Assembly (NCBI GenBank): GCA_045133795.1
Contig: JBGUUT010000086.1
Location: 1 to 31,039, forward strand
Length of the DNA: 31,039 bases
From: RGIG8597 sp045133795
Lineage (GTDB): Bacteria > Spirochaetota > GWE2-31-10
Reading direction: 5' to 3'
Both the position numbers and the translations under genes were made by a program. The first letter of the stretch is position 1. Every line of letters begins with the position of its first letter. The notes below the pieces were generated by a model. The model saw only the letters and a list, made by a program, of their open reading frames with translations. It had not been told where the DNA came from and made no database searches. Positions 1 to 7,949 of this stretch are shown here, one piece after another.

Positions 1-645
1 CTTGAAAAAGGTGACAAAAACATTCATAATTGTTATCATCTTTATTCTGAAAATAATAAGACTTTGTGTCTTACCGACGACTTGGAAGTCCATGTTCTTG
101 AACTTCCTAAGTTACGGAATAATGCCAAGATAGACAAACGTCTATTTGGATGGCTTGAGTTTTTTGAAGAGGAAGAGGAGGGAAAGAATATGGACGCAGT
201 GATAGAAAAGAACCCGAAATTGACAAGAGCACAGGAACTGTTCAAACGCTTTACCGAAAACGAAGAACTTAACCGCTACGAAGCCCGAGTCAAATATGAA
301 AGAGATTTAAAATATTGGAAAAAATGTATCCAAGAACAGATACGTAACGAAATAAAAGAAGAAATACGTAATGAAATAGAAATACGTAACGAAATAAAAG
401 AAGAAATACGTAATGAAATAGAAATACGTAATGAAATAAAAGAAGAAATACGTAACGAAATACAAGAAGAATGTCGTGACGAAGGGATAACTATCGGACG
501 TGAAGAAGGCATTGCAATCGGGCTGTCACAAGGTGCACATCAAAAAGCCGTTGAAACTGCGAAAACTTTATTAGCTTTCGGTGATTCGATTGAAAAAGTA
601 TCAAAAGTTACCGGATTGTCAGTTGAGGAAATAGAGAAGCTGTAA
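1..645 (+). CDS. Rpn family / PD-(D/E)XK nuclease-type transposase-like protein, 3' part
   Basis: The frame is open from the first base, so the gene begins outside the window and its catalytic N-terminal part is missing. The first visible residues (HLYSENN, then LTDDLEVHVLELPKL) match the end of the nuclease domain of Rpn-type proteins (recombination-promoting nuclease, putative transposase), which are abundant in Treponema genomes. After the domain comes a strongly charged, probably helical region in which a 14-residue unit (IRNEIKEEIRNEIE) is repeated about three times, then a Gly-rich stretch (GITIGREEGIAIG) and a C-terminal segment with a helix-turn-helix-like look (SIEKVSKVTGLSVEEIEKL), typical of this family's tail. 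A TTG at 64 is only an internal codon. The family is linked to RecA-independent recombination in E. coli; its role here is inferred. Confidence 0.8.
   Translation, partial: LEKGDKNIHNCYHLYSENNKTLCLTDDLEVHVLELPKLRNNAKIDKRLFGWLEFFEEEEEGKNMDAVIEKNPKLTRAQELFKRFTENEELNRYEARVKYERDLKYWKKCIQEQIRNEIKEEIRNEIEIRNEIKEEIRNEIEIRNEIKEEIRNEIQEECRDEGITIGREEGIAIGLSQGAHQKAVETAKTLLAFGDSIEKVSKVTGLSVEEIEKL
340..465 (+). repeat. In-frame 42-bp tandem repeat, three units
   Basis: Three consecutive 42-bp units lie at 340-381, 382-423 and 424-465, each encoding IRNEIKEEIRNEI(E/Q). The units are almost identical at DNA level, differing by C/T at an Asn codon and a few bases in the last unit. Because 42 is a multiple of three, gain or loss of a unit keeps the frame, so the length of the charged helix may vary between strains. 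Confidence 0.9.
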
Positions 646-696
646 ATATAACAACAACCAATTTTTGTTTTCCTAATTATCATGTGCAAAAATAAA

Positions 697-738
697 AAAA
701 TGCACCTTTGATGTTATTCTACTTCAAAGGTGCATTTT
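697..738. terminator. Bidirectional intrinsic terminator between the Rpn-like gene and asd
   Basis: A perfect 15-bp inverted repeat (697-711 with 724-738, 12-base loop) has A-rich and T-rich ends on both strands. It lies between convergent genes and can stop transcription from either side. The core arm is TGCACCTTTGA. Confidence 0.85.
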
Positions 739-766
739 GCTTTATATAATTTCAAAGATTTAAATC

Positions 767-1867
767 TTATAAATTATCAAAGAAACCTTTAGCTTTTAAA
801 AGCTCTGCATTTAGAATTCCACCCATTGCGGCACCACGTTTAGTATTATGACTTAATGCAACAAACTTCACATCAAAAACATTACATGGTCTAAGTCTGC
901 CGATTACACACGCCATACCTTTTTCTGTCTCACGGTCACGGCGAGGCTGAGGACGATTTTCTTCATGACGAACAACAATCGGATGAACCGGAGCACTAGG
1001 CAATTCAAGTTCTTGAGGTAATGAAGTAAAAGCTGTCCAAACTTTTTCGATTTCTTCCAATGAAGGTTTTTTATCGTCCGGTAAATCGAATTCCAAGCTT
1101 ACACATGCTGTATGACCGTCAATAACCGGAACACGTGTACAAGTAGAAGAAACAATCGGACCGGCTGCATTTTCAATTTTACCGTCTTTTACAGAACCTA
1201 AAATCTTTAAACACTCCTTTTCTGTTTTTTCTTCTTCTCCGCCGATATACGGAACAATATTATCTATCATATCAAAACTTGCAACACCCGGATAACCTGC
1301 ACCGCTTGTAGCTTGTAAAGTTGTAACAATCATTCTTTTAATAGGATAACCGGCTTGTTGTAATGCAAAAATAGGCATCATATAAGTTTGCAATGAACAG
1401 TTAGGTTTTACTGCGATAAAACCTTTTTCCCAACCGTTATGCTTTTTCTGGTCTGCAATAACATCAAGATGATTAAAATTAATTTCCGGAATAAGCATTG
1501 GAACGTCTTCTGTCCAACGATTTGCACTGGCATTTGATACTACAGGAAGTCCTTGTGCAGCATAAGCAGCTTCCAAAGCTTTAATTTCATCTTTTCCCAT
1601 TTCCAATGCACTGAAAACGAATTTACATTTGCCGACAGCTTTTTTCTCATCATTTGCATCTTCAACTATCAAATCCGCAACTCCTGCCGGAATATCGCTG
1701 CCAATCAACCAACGACTTGAAACTGCGTCTTTATATTTTTTTCCTGCTGAACGAGGCGATGCCGCAACATAAGTTACTTCAAACCACGGATGATTCTCCA
1801 ACAATTTAATATATCTTTGTCCAACCATTCCGGTTGCACCGAGAACACCAACTTTAATTTTTTCCAT
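767..1867 (-). CDS. asd: Aspartate-semialdehyde dehydrogenase (archaeal/fungal-type branch)
   Basis: Catalyses NADPH-dependent reduction of aspartyl phosphate to aspartate semialdehyde, the branch point to lysine/diaminopimelate, threonine and methionine, and here also a precursor for the dat-ddc pair about 4.7 kb away. The 366-residue protein opens with a Rossmann nucleotide-binding loop (GVLGATGMVGQRYIKLL). The active-site cysteine is in VKPNCSLQ (Cys157), and the substrate-binding Arg and catalytic His are in CTRVPVIDGH (about Arg245 and His252). Length and motifs fit the archaeal/yeast-like ASADH group rather than the short E. coli type. The ATG has a GGAG about 9 bases upstream, and two sigma70-like promoters lie in the intergenic space. 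It is a single-gene unit ending at the 697-738 terminator. Confidence 0.95.
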   Translation of the reverse strand: MEKIKVGVLGATGMVGQRYIKLLENHPWFEVTYVAASPRSAGKKYKDAVSSRWLIGSDIPAGVADLIVEDANDEKKAVGKCKFVFSALEMGKDEIKALEAAYAAQGLPVVSNASANRWTEDVPMLIPEINFNHLDVIADQKKHNGWEKGFIAVKPNCSLQTYMMPIFALQQAGYPIKRMIVTTLQATSGAGYPGVASFDMIDNIVPYIGGEEEKTEKECLKILGSVKDGKIENAAGPIVSSTCTRVPVIDGHTACVSLEFDLPDDKKPSLEEIEKVWTAFTSLPQELELPSAPVHPIVVRHEENRPQPRRDRETEKGMACVIGRLRPCNVFDVKFVALSHNTKRGAAMGGILNAELLKAKGFFDNL

Positions 1868-1895
1868 AGTAAGACTCCAACTTCAAAAAATATTG

Positions 1896-1923
1896 AGTAT
1901 ATTATTGAAATATGTTTATTCAA
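1896..1923 (-). promoter_or_regulatory. Candidate proximal asd promoter
   Basis: On the minus strand TTGAAT (1918-1923) and TATACT (1896-1901) are 16 bp apart, about 30 bp before the asd start codon. It is the second of two plausible sigma70-type promoters. The region is AT-rich, so chance matches are possible. Confidence 0.4.
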
Positions 1924-1936
1924 TAAATTGGTACGT

Positions 1937-1965
1937 TTTATAGTACATTTCAATACTTTTTTCAA
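1937..1965 (-). promoter_or_regulatory. Candidate distal asd promoter
   Basis: On the minus strand TTGAAA (1960-1965) and TATAAA (1937-1942) are separated by the ideal 17 bp, about 70 bp upstream of asd. The spacing and hexamers are good for sigma70/RpoD. Confidence 0.55.
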
Positions 1966-2034
1966 GAAACAAACCTAATTTAAGATTTTTCTTAACTCGT
2001 GATTTTTTTATAAATATTTGTTCTGATATTTTTT

Positions 2035-2064
2035 TTGTTGCGATTATTTTTTCAATATTATAAA
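2035..2064 (+). promoter_or_regulatory. Candidate promoter of the Memo-family gene
   Basis: TTGTTG (2035-2040) and TATAAA (2059-2064), with 18 bp between, sit about 30 bp before the gene. A very strong ribosome-binding site (GGGAGGA, 2080-2086) follows, 9 bases before the ATG at 2096. Confidence 0.5.
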
Positions 2065-2095
2065 AAACTTCGAATATCTGGGAGGAACACATACT

Positions 2096-2953
2096 ATGAA
2101 AAACAAAACAGTAAAGGAAAAAATTATTCCAAAATGTCGACCTATGACTATGGCAGGAACTTTTTATTATAAAGAAAAAGAACGCTTAGAAGATTTTATA
2201 GAAAAGTCATTGGAAAATACCGGTATAGAAAAAAAAGGTAAACCGTTTGCCATTATAGCTCCTGACGCAAACTACACACTTGCAGGAAGTATATACGCTG
2301 CATCTTACTCTCTCGTAGCCGGCGAACATTACGATACTGTTATTATAATGATGCCGTTACATCGTCAAGATTTTCGAGGTTTAGGCTTAATAAGCAGCGA
2401 AAGTTACGAAACGCCGTTCGGTAATGTTGAAGTCGATTCCGAAGCAAATGAATTCTTACGTAATTTCTCAGAAGATTTTATCGACGGTCAAACTTACCAT
2501 GAAAAAGAATATTCTGCAGAATTACAATTACCTTATCTGCAAAAAACATTATCCGGTGATTTTAAAATTTTGCCGGTAATTGTCGGACGTGCCAATACTC
2601 GTTACACAATTCTTTTATCAAAAGCCGTAAATGCACTCATGGCAAATTCAGATAAAAAATACTTAATCGTTGTTCCGACTAATTTAAATTGTGAATTTTC
2701 TTTAGAAAAAACTATAGAACGTGACAAGATGTTTATAAAATTGTTGCGAGAAAATAATGCAGAAAATTTATCACAACAATTAGCTTTGGAACAAATAAGT
2801 GCCGACGGTACGGGCGGACTTGTTTCATTATTACGTTTAAACGAACTTTTAGAAAATGCACACAACGTAGAACCGTTAAAATATGCAACATCGGAAGAAG
2901 TAACAAAAGATTCCTCAAAAGTCGAAAGTTACATAAGTGCAGTTGCTTATTGA
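2096..2953 (+). CDS. Memo-family protein (AmmeMemoRadiSam protein B-like) with degenerate metal site
   Basis: The 285-residue protein follows the Memo fold from end to end: an N-terminal RPMTMAGTFYY (family: R.P..AGTFYP), a central DTVIIMMPLH, YETPFGNVEVD and AELQLPYLQ. The residues that bind metal or redox centre in canonical members are mostly changed. The PHAGY motif reads PDANY (Asp57), the EHS motif reads EYS (Tyr139), the D-L-S-H motif reads NLNC (196-199), and the conserved Cys near the C-terminus appears as Asp in ADGTGG. Only the His in MPLH (His89) is kept. The usual partners of the three-part system (AMMECR1-like and radical-SAM genes) are absent from the window. Fold assignment is confident; biochemical role is unknown. 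It is probably first in an operon with the next two genes. Confidence 0.8.
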   Translation: MKNKTVKEKIIPKCRPMTMAGTFYYKEKERLEDFIEKSLENTGIEKKGKPFAIIAPDANYTLAGSIYAASYSLVAGEHYDTVIIMMPLHRQDFRGLGLISSESYETPFGNVEVDSEANEFLRNFSEDFIDGQTYHEKEYSAELQLPYLQKTLSGDFKILPVIVGRANTRYTILLSKAVNALMANSDKKYLIVVPTNLNCEFSLEKTIERDKMFIKLLRENNAENLSQQLALEQISADGTGGLVSLLRLNELLENAHNVEPLKYATSEEVTKDSSKVESYISAVAY

Positions 2954-2969
2954 AATATAGTTCATCTGT

Positions 2970-2998
2970 TTGACAAAGCAAAAGTATCATGATAAAAA
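2970..2998 (+). promoter_or_regulatory. Possible internal promoter before the SurA/PpiD-like gene
   Basis: A perfect TTGACA (2970-2975) is followed after 17 bp by a weak TAAAAA (2993-2998) in the 101-bp gap. The ribosome-binding site AAAGGA follows shortly before the ATG at 3055. The poor -10 keeps confidence low. Confidence 0.35.
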
Positions 2999-3054
2999 AC
3001 AAAGCTATCTTTATTTAAAATATGAGATTAAAATAAATGTAAAGGAATATATTT

Positions 3055-4623
3055 ATGGAAGAGATGAAAAACCATGAAAAAGTTAATAACAAAAAAGAAG
3101 TAACAGTAAGCAAAAACTTTTTTGTTTATCTGGTAATAGGATTAATCATTATCACATTCGTTATTTCTGCCGGTGTCATTCCGGGGATTATCAACTTTGT
3201 AAATGAAATTGTTCAACACAAAGAAATTAACCAAGACGGAACGATTTCTATTCAAAGAATGGCACAAACAAGAGAAAACAATAATCCGGACAGTTACATC
3301 GGAAAAGTTTTGGGACATAAAATCCAATTCGGTCATGATGATACTTTTAACAGACGTTATGAATACATTATGAATATGCCGAACCTTAACGGTTATGAAA
3401 AATATCGTGAAGTAAGAAATATCTATGAAGATGAAATTCAAAAAGTCATCGGTATGTTTAATGCAAAAAAAATGGATATCACCGTATCAAACAAAAGTGT
3501 ATTGCGTTTAATTGCTAAAAATCGTTATACCGGTGCAGACGGAAAAATTGATTACGATAAATTACGTTCCGAAATTAATAAAATCAATTTAAACGATTCC
3601 GAAGAAATCAAAAATGAACTATTACTTGAAAATTATGAGTATGATTATTTCGGTCATTTACCGGTTTCATATTCCGAAGTAGCTTTCAGTTACGGAATCA
3701 ACAACACAAAAGTAAAAGTAAAATATGCAGACATTCCTTTCAACAGCATTTCAAAAGAAAAACTTGCTGAATATGTAGCAAATAACAGCGTAAAATTCCG
3801 TCAGTATAAAGTCGGAAAAATTGTTTTTGCTGATACTGCAACTGCTAAAAGAGATGCGGAAAAAGCATTAATGGAATTGACTACCGATCCGACACAATTT
3901 GATACAATCGCTGAAAACTTGAAAAAAGAAAACAAGATTATCAATTTTATCAATGATTCAACATTCCACTTTGCAGAAGATTACAATGAACAAATTGCAA
4001 GTATCTTGCCAACAACTGAGTTAGGAAAAGTTTGCAATAAGTTGGCTGCTGAACCTAATGTCGGTTATACAATCGTAAAAGTATTAGACACTAAAAACGC
4101 TGACGTTGCCGATAATGCAGTTGCTTCCAGAGCAAAAAATGCTTATGTAACAGAAAATCGTTCTCTCGCAGAACTTGACAGCCAAACAAAAGCAAAAGAT
4201 ATTTTTGATAAAGTTAAAAACGGAGAAGATTTTGCAACAGTTTCATCTTCTGTAGGAATTCAAATCAGTTCATCTGAACAAGAAATGTTAATTACAGATA
4301 ACATTCTTCCTATGCTTGACATCTCAAATGATAAAGATATGGAATTCATTACTAAATTATTCTTCAGTAAAGTAGGAGTTCCTGTAGAACCTTATAAATA
4401 TGCAAACGGTGTTGTCGTTGCATATGTAGAAAGCAGAACTGATGCAAACATGGAAAACATGGAAGCTGATTTTGAAAAACTTGTTAAATCTTCAGATTCA
4501 ATAAAAGTTGCAACTTTACGCCAGGATTTCTACAGAGAAGAAAAGAAAAAACATAAAGTTGTGGATAACTTCCATTACGCAATAAGAATTCAAGACTTCT
4601 TCAATATGAATCAAGGACAATAA
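3055..4623 (+). CDS. Membrane-anchored SurA/PpiD-like periplasmic chaperone
   Basis: This 522-residue protein has a short basic cytoplasmic tail, one membrane helix (about residues 22-46, FFVYLVIGLIIITFVISAGV) and a long hydrophilic periplasmic part. The layout is that of PpiD and SurA N-domain proteins, which help fold envelope and outer-membrane proteins. Residues about 90-225 form a charged helical region like the SurA N-terminal chaperone domain. Residues about 240-345 and 380-460 (QTKAKDIFDKVKNGEDFATV) look like parvulin-type segments; the second carries the typical phrase 'A..I...V..GEDF..V'. The HIGH/GGDLG-type parvulin active-site signature is not obvious, so isomerase activity is doubtful. 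It lies 101 bp after the Memo gene and 4 bp before the Maf-type gene. Confidence 0.7.
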   Translation: MEEMKNHEKVNNKKEVTVSKNFFVYLVIGLIIITFVISAGVIPGIINFVNEIVQHKEINQDGTISIQRMAQTRENNNPDSYIGKVLGHKIQFGHDDTFNRRYEYIMNMPNLNGYEKYREVRNIYEDEIQKVIGMFNAKKMDITVSNKSVLRLIAKNRYTGADGKIDYDKLRSEINKINLNDSEEIKNELLLENYEYDYFGHLPVSYSEVAFSYGINNTKVKVKYADIPFNSISKEKLAEYVANNSVKFRQYKVGKIVFADTATAKRDAEKALMELTTDPTQFDTIAENLKKENKIINFINDSTFHFAEDYNEQIASILPTTELGKVCNKLAAEPNVGYTIVKVLDTKNADVADNAVASRAKNAYVTENRSLAELDSQTKAKDIFDKVKNGEDFATVSSSVGIQISSSEQEMLITDNILPMLDISNDKDMEFITKLFFSKVGVPVEPYKYANGVVVAYVESRTDANMENMEADFEKLVKSSDSIKVATLRQDFYREEKKKHKVVDNFHYAIRIQDFFNMNQGQ

Positions 4624-4627
4624 ATAA

Positions 4628-6394
4628 ATGAATCCTAATTTTAACGGGGAAAAAAGAGCTGCTGACTGCGGCTCTTTTTTTTTAGAATCAAAAAAAATTA
4701 ACGAAAACACACCGCAAATAGATTTTCATATAAGTGTGGAAACCGCAAAAAACGGAAAAGAAATTCTTGTTATTAACGGTAAAGCCGTTCATTCCAGATT
4801 TGCACCGGAACGAGAAGCCTGCGGAATAAAATATGCAGCAAAGTCCGTTATCGCAGTTTTCGGTCTCGGAGCCGGTTACCACATCCAAAATCTGCTGTCT
4901 GCCAATCCGGAAAGTTATTGTATTATTTTAGAGCCTCTTTTACCGGTTTTTAATCGGAGAAAAGATTTTCTCGGAGACTTATTGGATTCTCGTGCATTTG
5001 TCGTAAACAGCATACAAGACGAGGGTATTTTCGAGCTGTTACAAAAACTTATGCAAAATGAATTCTTACGAATGGAAACCTACTCTAACCTCTGTTATAA
5101 AAATCTGTTTCCTCAAACTGAAATCGATTTTTACAAGATTATCCAGCAACACCTTGCAATAGTAATGCAAAATATTCTAACCGAATCAAATTTCTTGCCT
5201 TTGTGGAACAAAAATATTTTGCGAAATATCATAAAAACGTCGCATATTCCTTTCTTACAACCATCACAACAAAAGATTTCGAAAGAAAATATTGCCGTAA
5301 TTTGTGCTGCCGGTCCGACACTTGATTCTCAATTATCACTGATAAAAAGCAATCGAGAAAAACTTACTGTTTTCGCCGCCGATACAGCTCTTATTCCGCT
5401 TACGAAATCCGAGATTATTCCGGATGTAATCGTCAGCTTAGACGGTCAATATTTCACGATGGGAGATTTTATTTGTCCGCTTCCTAAAGAAAGCTTATGT
5501 GTTGTAGATGCATTAGGATATTATGATGTTGCAAATCGTTTTCAAAATGCTGCTTTTTCTCTTTCGTCGTTTGAAGAGGGTACTCTGGTAAATTACATCT
5601 TAAAAAGATTGAATATAAAACCGCTTGTCGCTGAAACCGGCGGAACGGTAACCGATTACACATTAGATTTAGCACGACAATTCGGCTTCAAAACCTTTTT
5701 CTTTGCCGGATACGATTTGTCATATCCGCAATCAGTCACTCATTGTAAAAATGCACCATCTTGGCAATCACGTATCGCAAATTCTGATTACTTTACCGGA
5801 ATTGAAGATTCAATGCTCAAAGCAATCTACAACCGCCGTTTTAAAGAAGCGATTGCTGCAAACGGTAAAACCGTAGTTACCGATTTTGTAATGGACAATT
5901 ATCGTAATTACTTGGAGTACTATTTGGAAGCCGCAACTGACTGCGATTTTTTCAGCAACTCGACAGAAGCCGTAAAAATTAACGGCGTAAAATATCAGAC
6001 TTTAGAAAAAACAATAACCGATAATCCGCAAACTCATCGTATCGCATACAAAAATCTCAACATAGAAATGATTTGTGCAAATATCGATGAAATTGAAGCA
6101 TTATTTTCAAATATGACCGACAAACTTTATCAATATTCACAAGATTTAAAAAATTATATTGATTCTGTTTCGGAATGGAACAAAGAAAATACCGAGAATA
6201 TTAAAAATCTTATCGAAGAAATTCTAATTTCTTATCCGTTCCTAAAACGTTTTTTATTAATGACACAAATCGTTTTAGACAGAAATCATGTAATTCCGAA
6301 TTCCCCCGAATATTTACGTCATACATCCTTTTGTTTATTACAATCAATTTATTTCATGATAAGAGAATTACAAAAAGCAAAAAATAGAAAATAA
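4628..6394 (+). CDS. Maf-type (DUF115) motility-associated glycosyltransferase-like protein
   Basis: The 588-residue product resembles motility accessory factor (Maf/DUF115, MptE-like) proteins, which attach nonulosonic or related sugars to flagellin in several bacteria. Supporting features are the N-terminal domain starting near HISVETAKNGKEILVING, the nucleotide-binding-like core with AAGPTLDSQL (227-236) and VSLDGQYF (Asp272), and the downstream FFAGYDLSYPQ. The C-terminal 150 residues are helical. The ATG at 4628 has AAGGA 10 bases upstream and starts 4 bp after the previous stop, so the genes look co-transcribed. Oddly, a complete intrinsic-terminator hairpin with a T-run lies within codons 8-19. 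There is no good alternative start after it without cutting into the conserved N-terminal domain. The sugar donor and target protein are unknown. Confidence 0.75.
   Translation: MNPNFNGEKRAADCGSFFLESKKINENTPQIDFHISVETAKNGKEILVINGKAVHSRFAPEREACGIKYAAKSVIAVFGLGAGYHIQNLLSANPESYCIILEPLLPVFNRRKDFLGDLLDSRAFVVNSIQDEGIFELLQKLMQNEFLRMETYSNLCYKNLFPQTEIDFYKIIQQHLAIVMQNILTESNFLPLWNKNILRNIIKTSHIPFLQPSQQKISKENIAVICAAGPTLDSQLSLIKSNREKLTVFAADTALIPLTKSEIIPDVIVSLDGQYFTMGDFICPLPKESLCVVDALGYYDVANRFQNAAFSLSSFEEGTLVNYILKRLNIKPLVAETGGTVTDYTLDLARQFGFKTFFFAGYDLSYPQSVTHCKNAPSWQSRIANSDYFTGIEDSMLKAIYNRRFKEAIAANGKTVVTDFVMDNYRNYLEYYLEAATDCDFFSNSTEAVKINGVKYQTLEKTITDNPQTHRIAYKNLNIEMICANIDEIEALFSNMTDKLYQYSQDLKNYIDSVSEWNKENTENIKNLIEEILISYPFLKRFLLMTQIVLDRNHVIPNSPEYLRHTSFCLLQSIYFMIRELQKAKNRK
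4650..4683 (+). terminator. Strong intrinsic terminator inside the 5' end of the Maf-type gene
   Basis: A 13-bp stem (4650-4662 with 4668-4680, one G.T wobble, 5-base loop TGACT) has a GC-rich upper part, and its T-run continues to 4683. By shape it terminates the SurA/PpiD-like transcript, yet it is translated as part of the next gene. It could act as an attenuator that sets the level of the Maf-type gene. Confidence 0.75.
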
Positions 6395-6493
6395 ATTAAT
6401 GTGATTTTTTTCGTAAGATTATTTTATTTTTATTCTATTATGATATTTTTAAACTTAAACAAATAAGATTATTAAGAAAATAATAAATTAAGC

Positions 6494-6540
6494 TAGACGG
6501 CATGGCAAATAATTTTGTATAGTGCATGCCAATTGTGCAC
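6494..6540 (+). promoter_or_regulatory. Candidate dat promoter overlapped by inverted repeats
   Basis: TAGACG (6494-6499) and TATAGT (6518-6523) are 18 bp apart and form a moderate sigma70-like promoter. An inverted repeat GGCATG (6499-6504) / CATGCC (6525-6530) flanks the -10 box. A second one, GTGCA (6522-6526) / TGCAC (6536-6540), overlaps its right half. This is the arrangement expected of an operator. A small CCGG-AAAAA-CCGG hairpin follows at 6540-6552 in the presumed leader. The rest of the 196-bp gap (6395-6493) is plain AT-rich sequence in which I see nothing else. Confidence 0.4.
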
Positions 6541-6590
6541 CGGAAAAACCGGGAAACAGAACATTTATTTTCATGTGATGGAGAACGTTG

Positions 6591-7949
6591 ATGAATCAAA
6601 AAGAAAATTGCACCAATCAGTATTACATTGCCAGACAAGATTCAACAGAATCTAATGCGAGAAGCTATCCAAGAAAATTCCCCTTTGCTATTTCTAAAGC
6701 TAAAGGTTCTTGGGTTGAAGATGTAGAAGGGAATAAATATCTGGACTTCCTTTGTGGAGCAGGGACACTTGCCTTAGGGCATAATGACCCCGAAGTAAAC
6801 CAGGCTATGATTGATTTATTGGCCTCAGACGCACCTTTACACACGTTGGATTTAACCACTCCGGTGAAAGATGAATTCGTTCATACTTTGTTGGGATTGT
6901 TACCGAAAGAACTTCAAAACAATGCGAAAATTCAATTTTGCAGCCCTTCTGGTACTGATGCTACTGATGCAGCTATCAAATTATGTAAAACAGCTACCGG
7001 TCGAAGTGCAGTTATTGCATTTCACGGAGCATACCACGGAATGGGACAAGGAGCATTGTCACTGACAGGTAATTTAAATGCTAAAACTAAAGTTCAATCT
7101 TTAGTTCCTGATGTTCACTTTATGCCTTATCCTTATTCTTATCGTTGTCCTTTCGGACTCGGAGGAGATGCCGGTACAGATGCTGCATGTGAATATTTTG
7201 AAAGAATGCTCAAAGACCCTGAAAGCGGTATTACAAAGCCTGCTGCCGTTATATTAGAACCTATACAGGGAGAAGGCGGTGTTATTCCGGCACCGGTAAA
7301 ATTCCTACAAACAGTCAGAAGAGTTACAAAAGAACTTGGAATCCCGATGATTGTTGATGAAATTCAATGCGGAATCGGTCGTTCCGGAAAATTCTTTGCA
7401 TTTGAATATGCTGACATTGTTCCTGATGTAATTTTAGTATCAAAAGCTATCGGTGGTTCTCAACCGTTGGCAGTAGTAGTTTATAACAAAGAATTAGATA
7501 AATGGAATCCGGGAGCTCATGCCGGAACTTTCCGCGGTAACCAATTGGCTATGCGTGCCGGAACTGCATTAATCAAGCGTGTTTCTCAACCGGAATTCTT
7601 AAATGAAGTTGTTGAGAAAGGAACTTATATGCGTGATAGACTTTTAGAATTGAAAAAGAAAGTTTCTATCATCGGTGATATTCGAGAAAAAGGATTGATG
7701 ATGGGTATTGAATTTGTAAACCCTAACGCAACTCCTGACAAACTCGGAACACTTCCCGGCTCAGGTGAAATCGCAACAGAAGTTCAACACAAATGTTTCG
7801 AAAAACGTCTTGTAATGGAACGTGGCGGAAGAAACGGAGCTGTAATGAGATGTCTATGTGCTCTAAATGTTACTCGTGATGAGATTAACAAAATGCTTGA
7901 AATTTTCGAAAGCGTGGTAATGGAGGTCGATGCCGGTGCAAAAAAATAA
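6591..7949 (+). CDS. dat: Diaminobutyrate--2-oxoglutarate transaminase
   Basis: PLP-dependent class III aminotransferase that moves an amino group from glutamate to aspartate 4-semialdehyde, giving L-2,4-diaminobutyrate. The 452 residues match the Dat/EctB family from end to end: an N-terminal SYPRKFPFAI, GAGTLALGHN, HTLDLTTP, GAYHGMGQGALSLTGN, then EPIQGEGG, VDEIQCGIGRSG and the PLP lysine in ILVSKAIGGSQPLA (Lys285). The frame is open one codon further (TTG at 6588), but ATG at 6591 is preferred because GGAG (6580-6583) is 7 bases upstream. It overlaps the decarboxylase gene by 20 bases, as expected of coupled translation. No ectoine genes (ectA, ectC) are present, so the pairing with a decarboxylase sets the function. 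Confidence 0.93.
   Translation: MNQKENCTNQYYIARQDSTESNARSYPRKFPFAISKAKGSWVEDVEGNKYLDFLCGAGTLALGHNDPEVNQAMIDLLASDAPLHTLDLTTPVKDEFVHTLLGLLPKELQNNAKIQFCSPSGTDATDAAIKLCKTATGRSAVIAFHGAYHGMGQGALSLTGNLNAKTKVQSLVPDVHFMPYPYSYRCPFGLGGDAGTDAACEYFERMLKDPESGITKPAAVILEPIQGEGGVIPAPVKFLQTVRRVTKELGIPMIVDEIQCGIGRSGKFFAFEYADIVPDVILVSKAIGGSQPLAVVVYNKELDKWNPGAHAGTFRGNQLAMRAGTALIKRVSQPEFLNEVVEKGTYMRDRLLELKKKVSIIGDIREKGLMMGIEFVNPNATPDKLGTLPGSGEIATEVQHKCFEKRLVMERGGRNGAVMRCLCALNVTRDEINKMLEIFESVVMEVDAGAKK

Noticed and set aside
340..465. CRISPR-like array
   Set aside because: Units are directly tandem with no spacers, in frame and coding for a charged helix.
276..512. Minus-strand open frame opposite the Rpn-like gene
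   Set aside because: Its repeats (SLRISSFI) are only the antisense reading of the 42-bp coding repeat; it has no family likeness and no ribosome-binding site.
2096..4623. Complete AmmeMemoRadiSam system
   Set aside because: Only a degenerate Memo-like protein is present; the neighbouring gene is a SurA/PpiD-like chaperone, not AMMECR1 or a radical-SAM enzyme.
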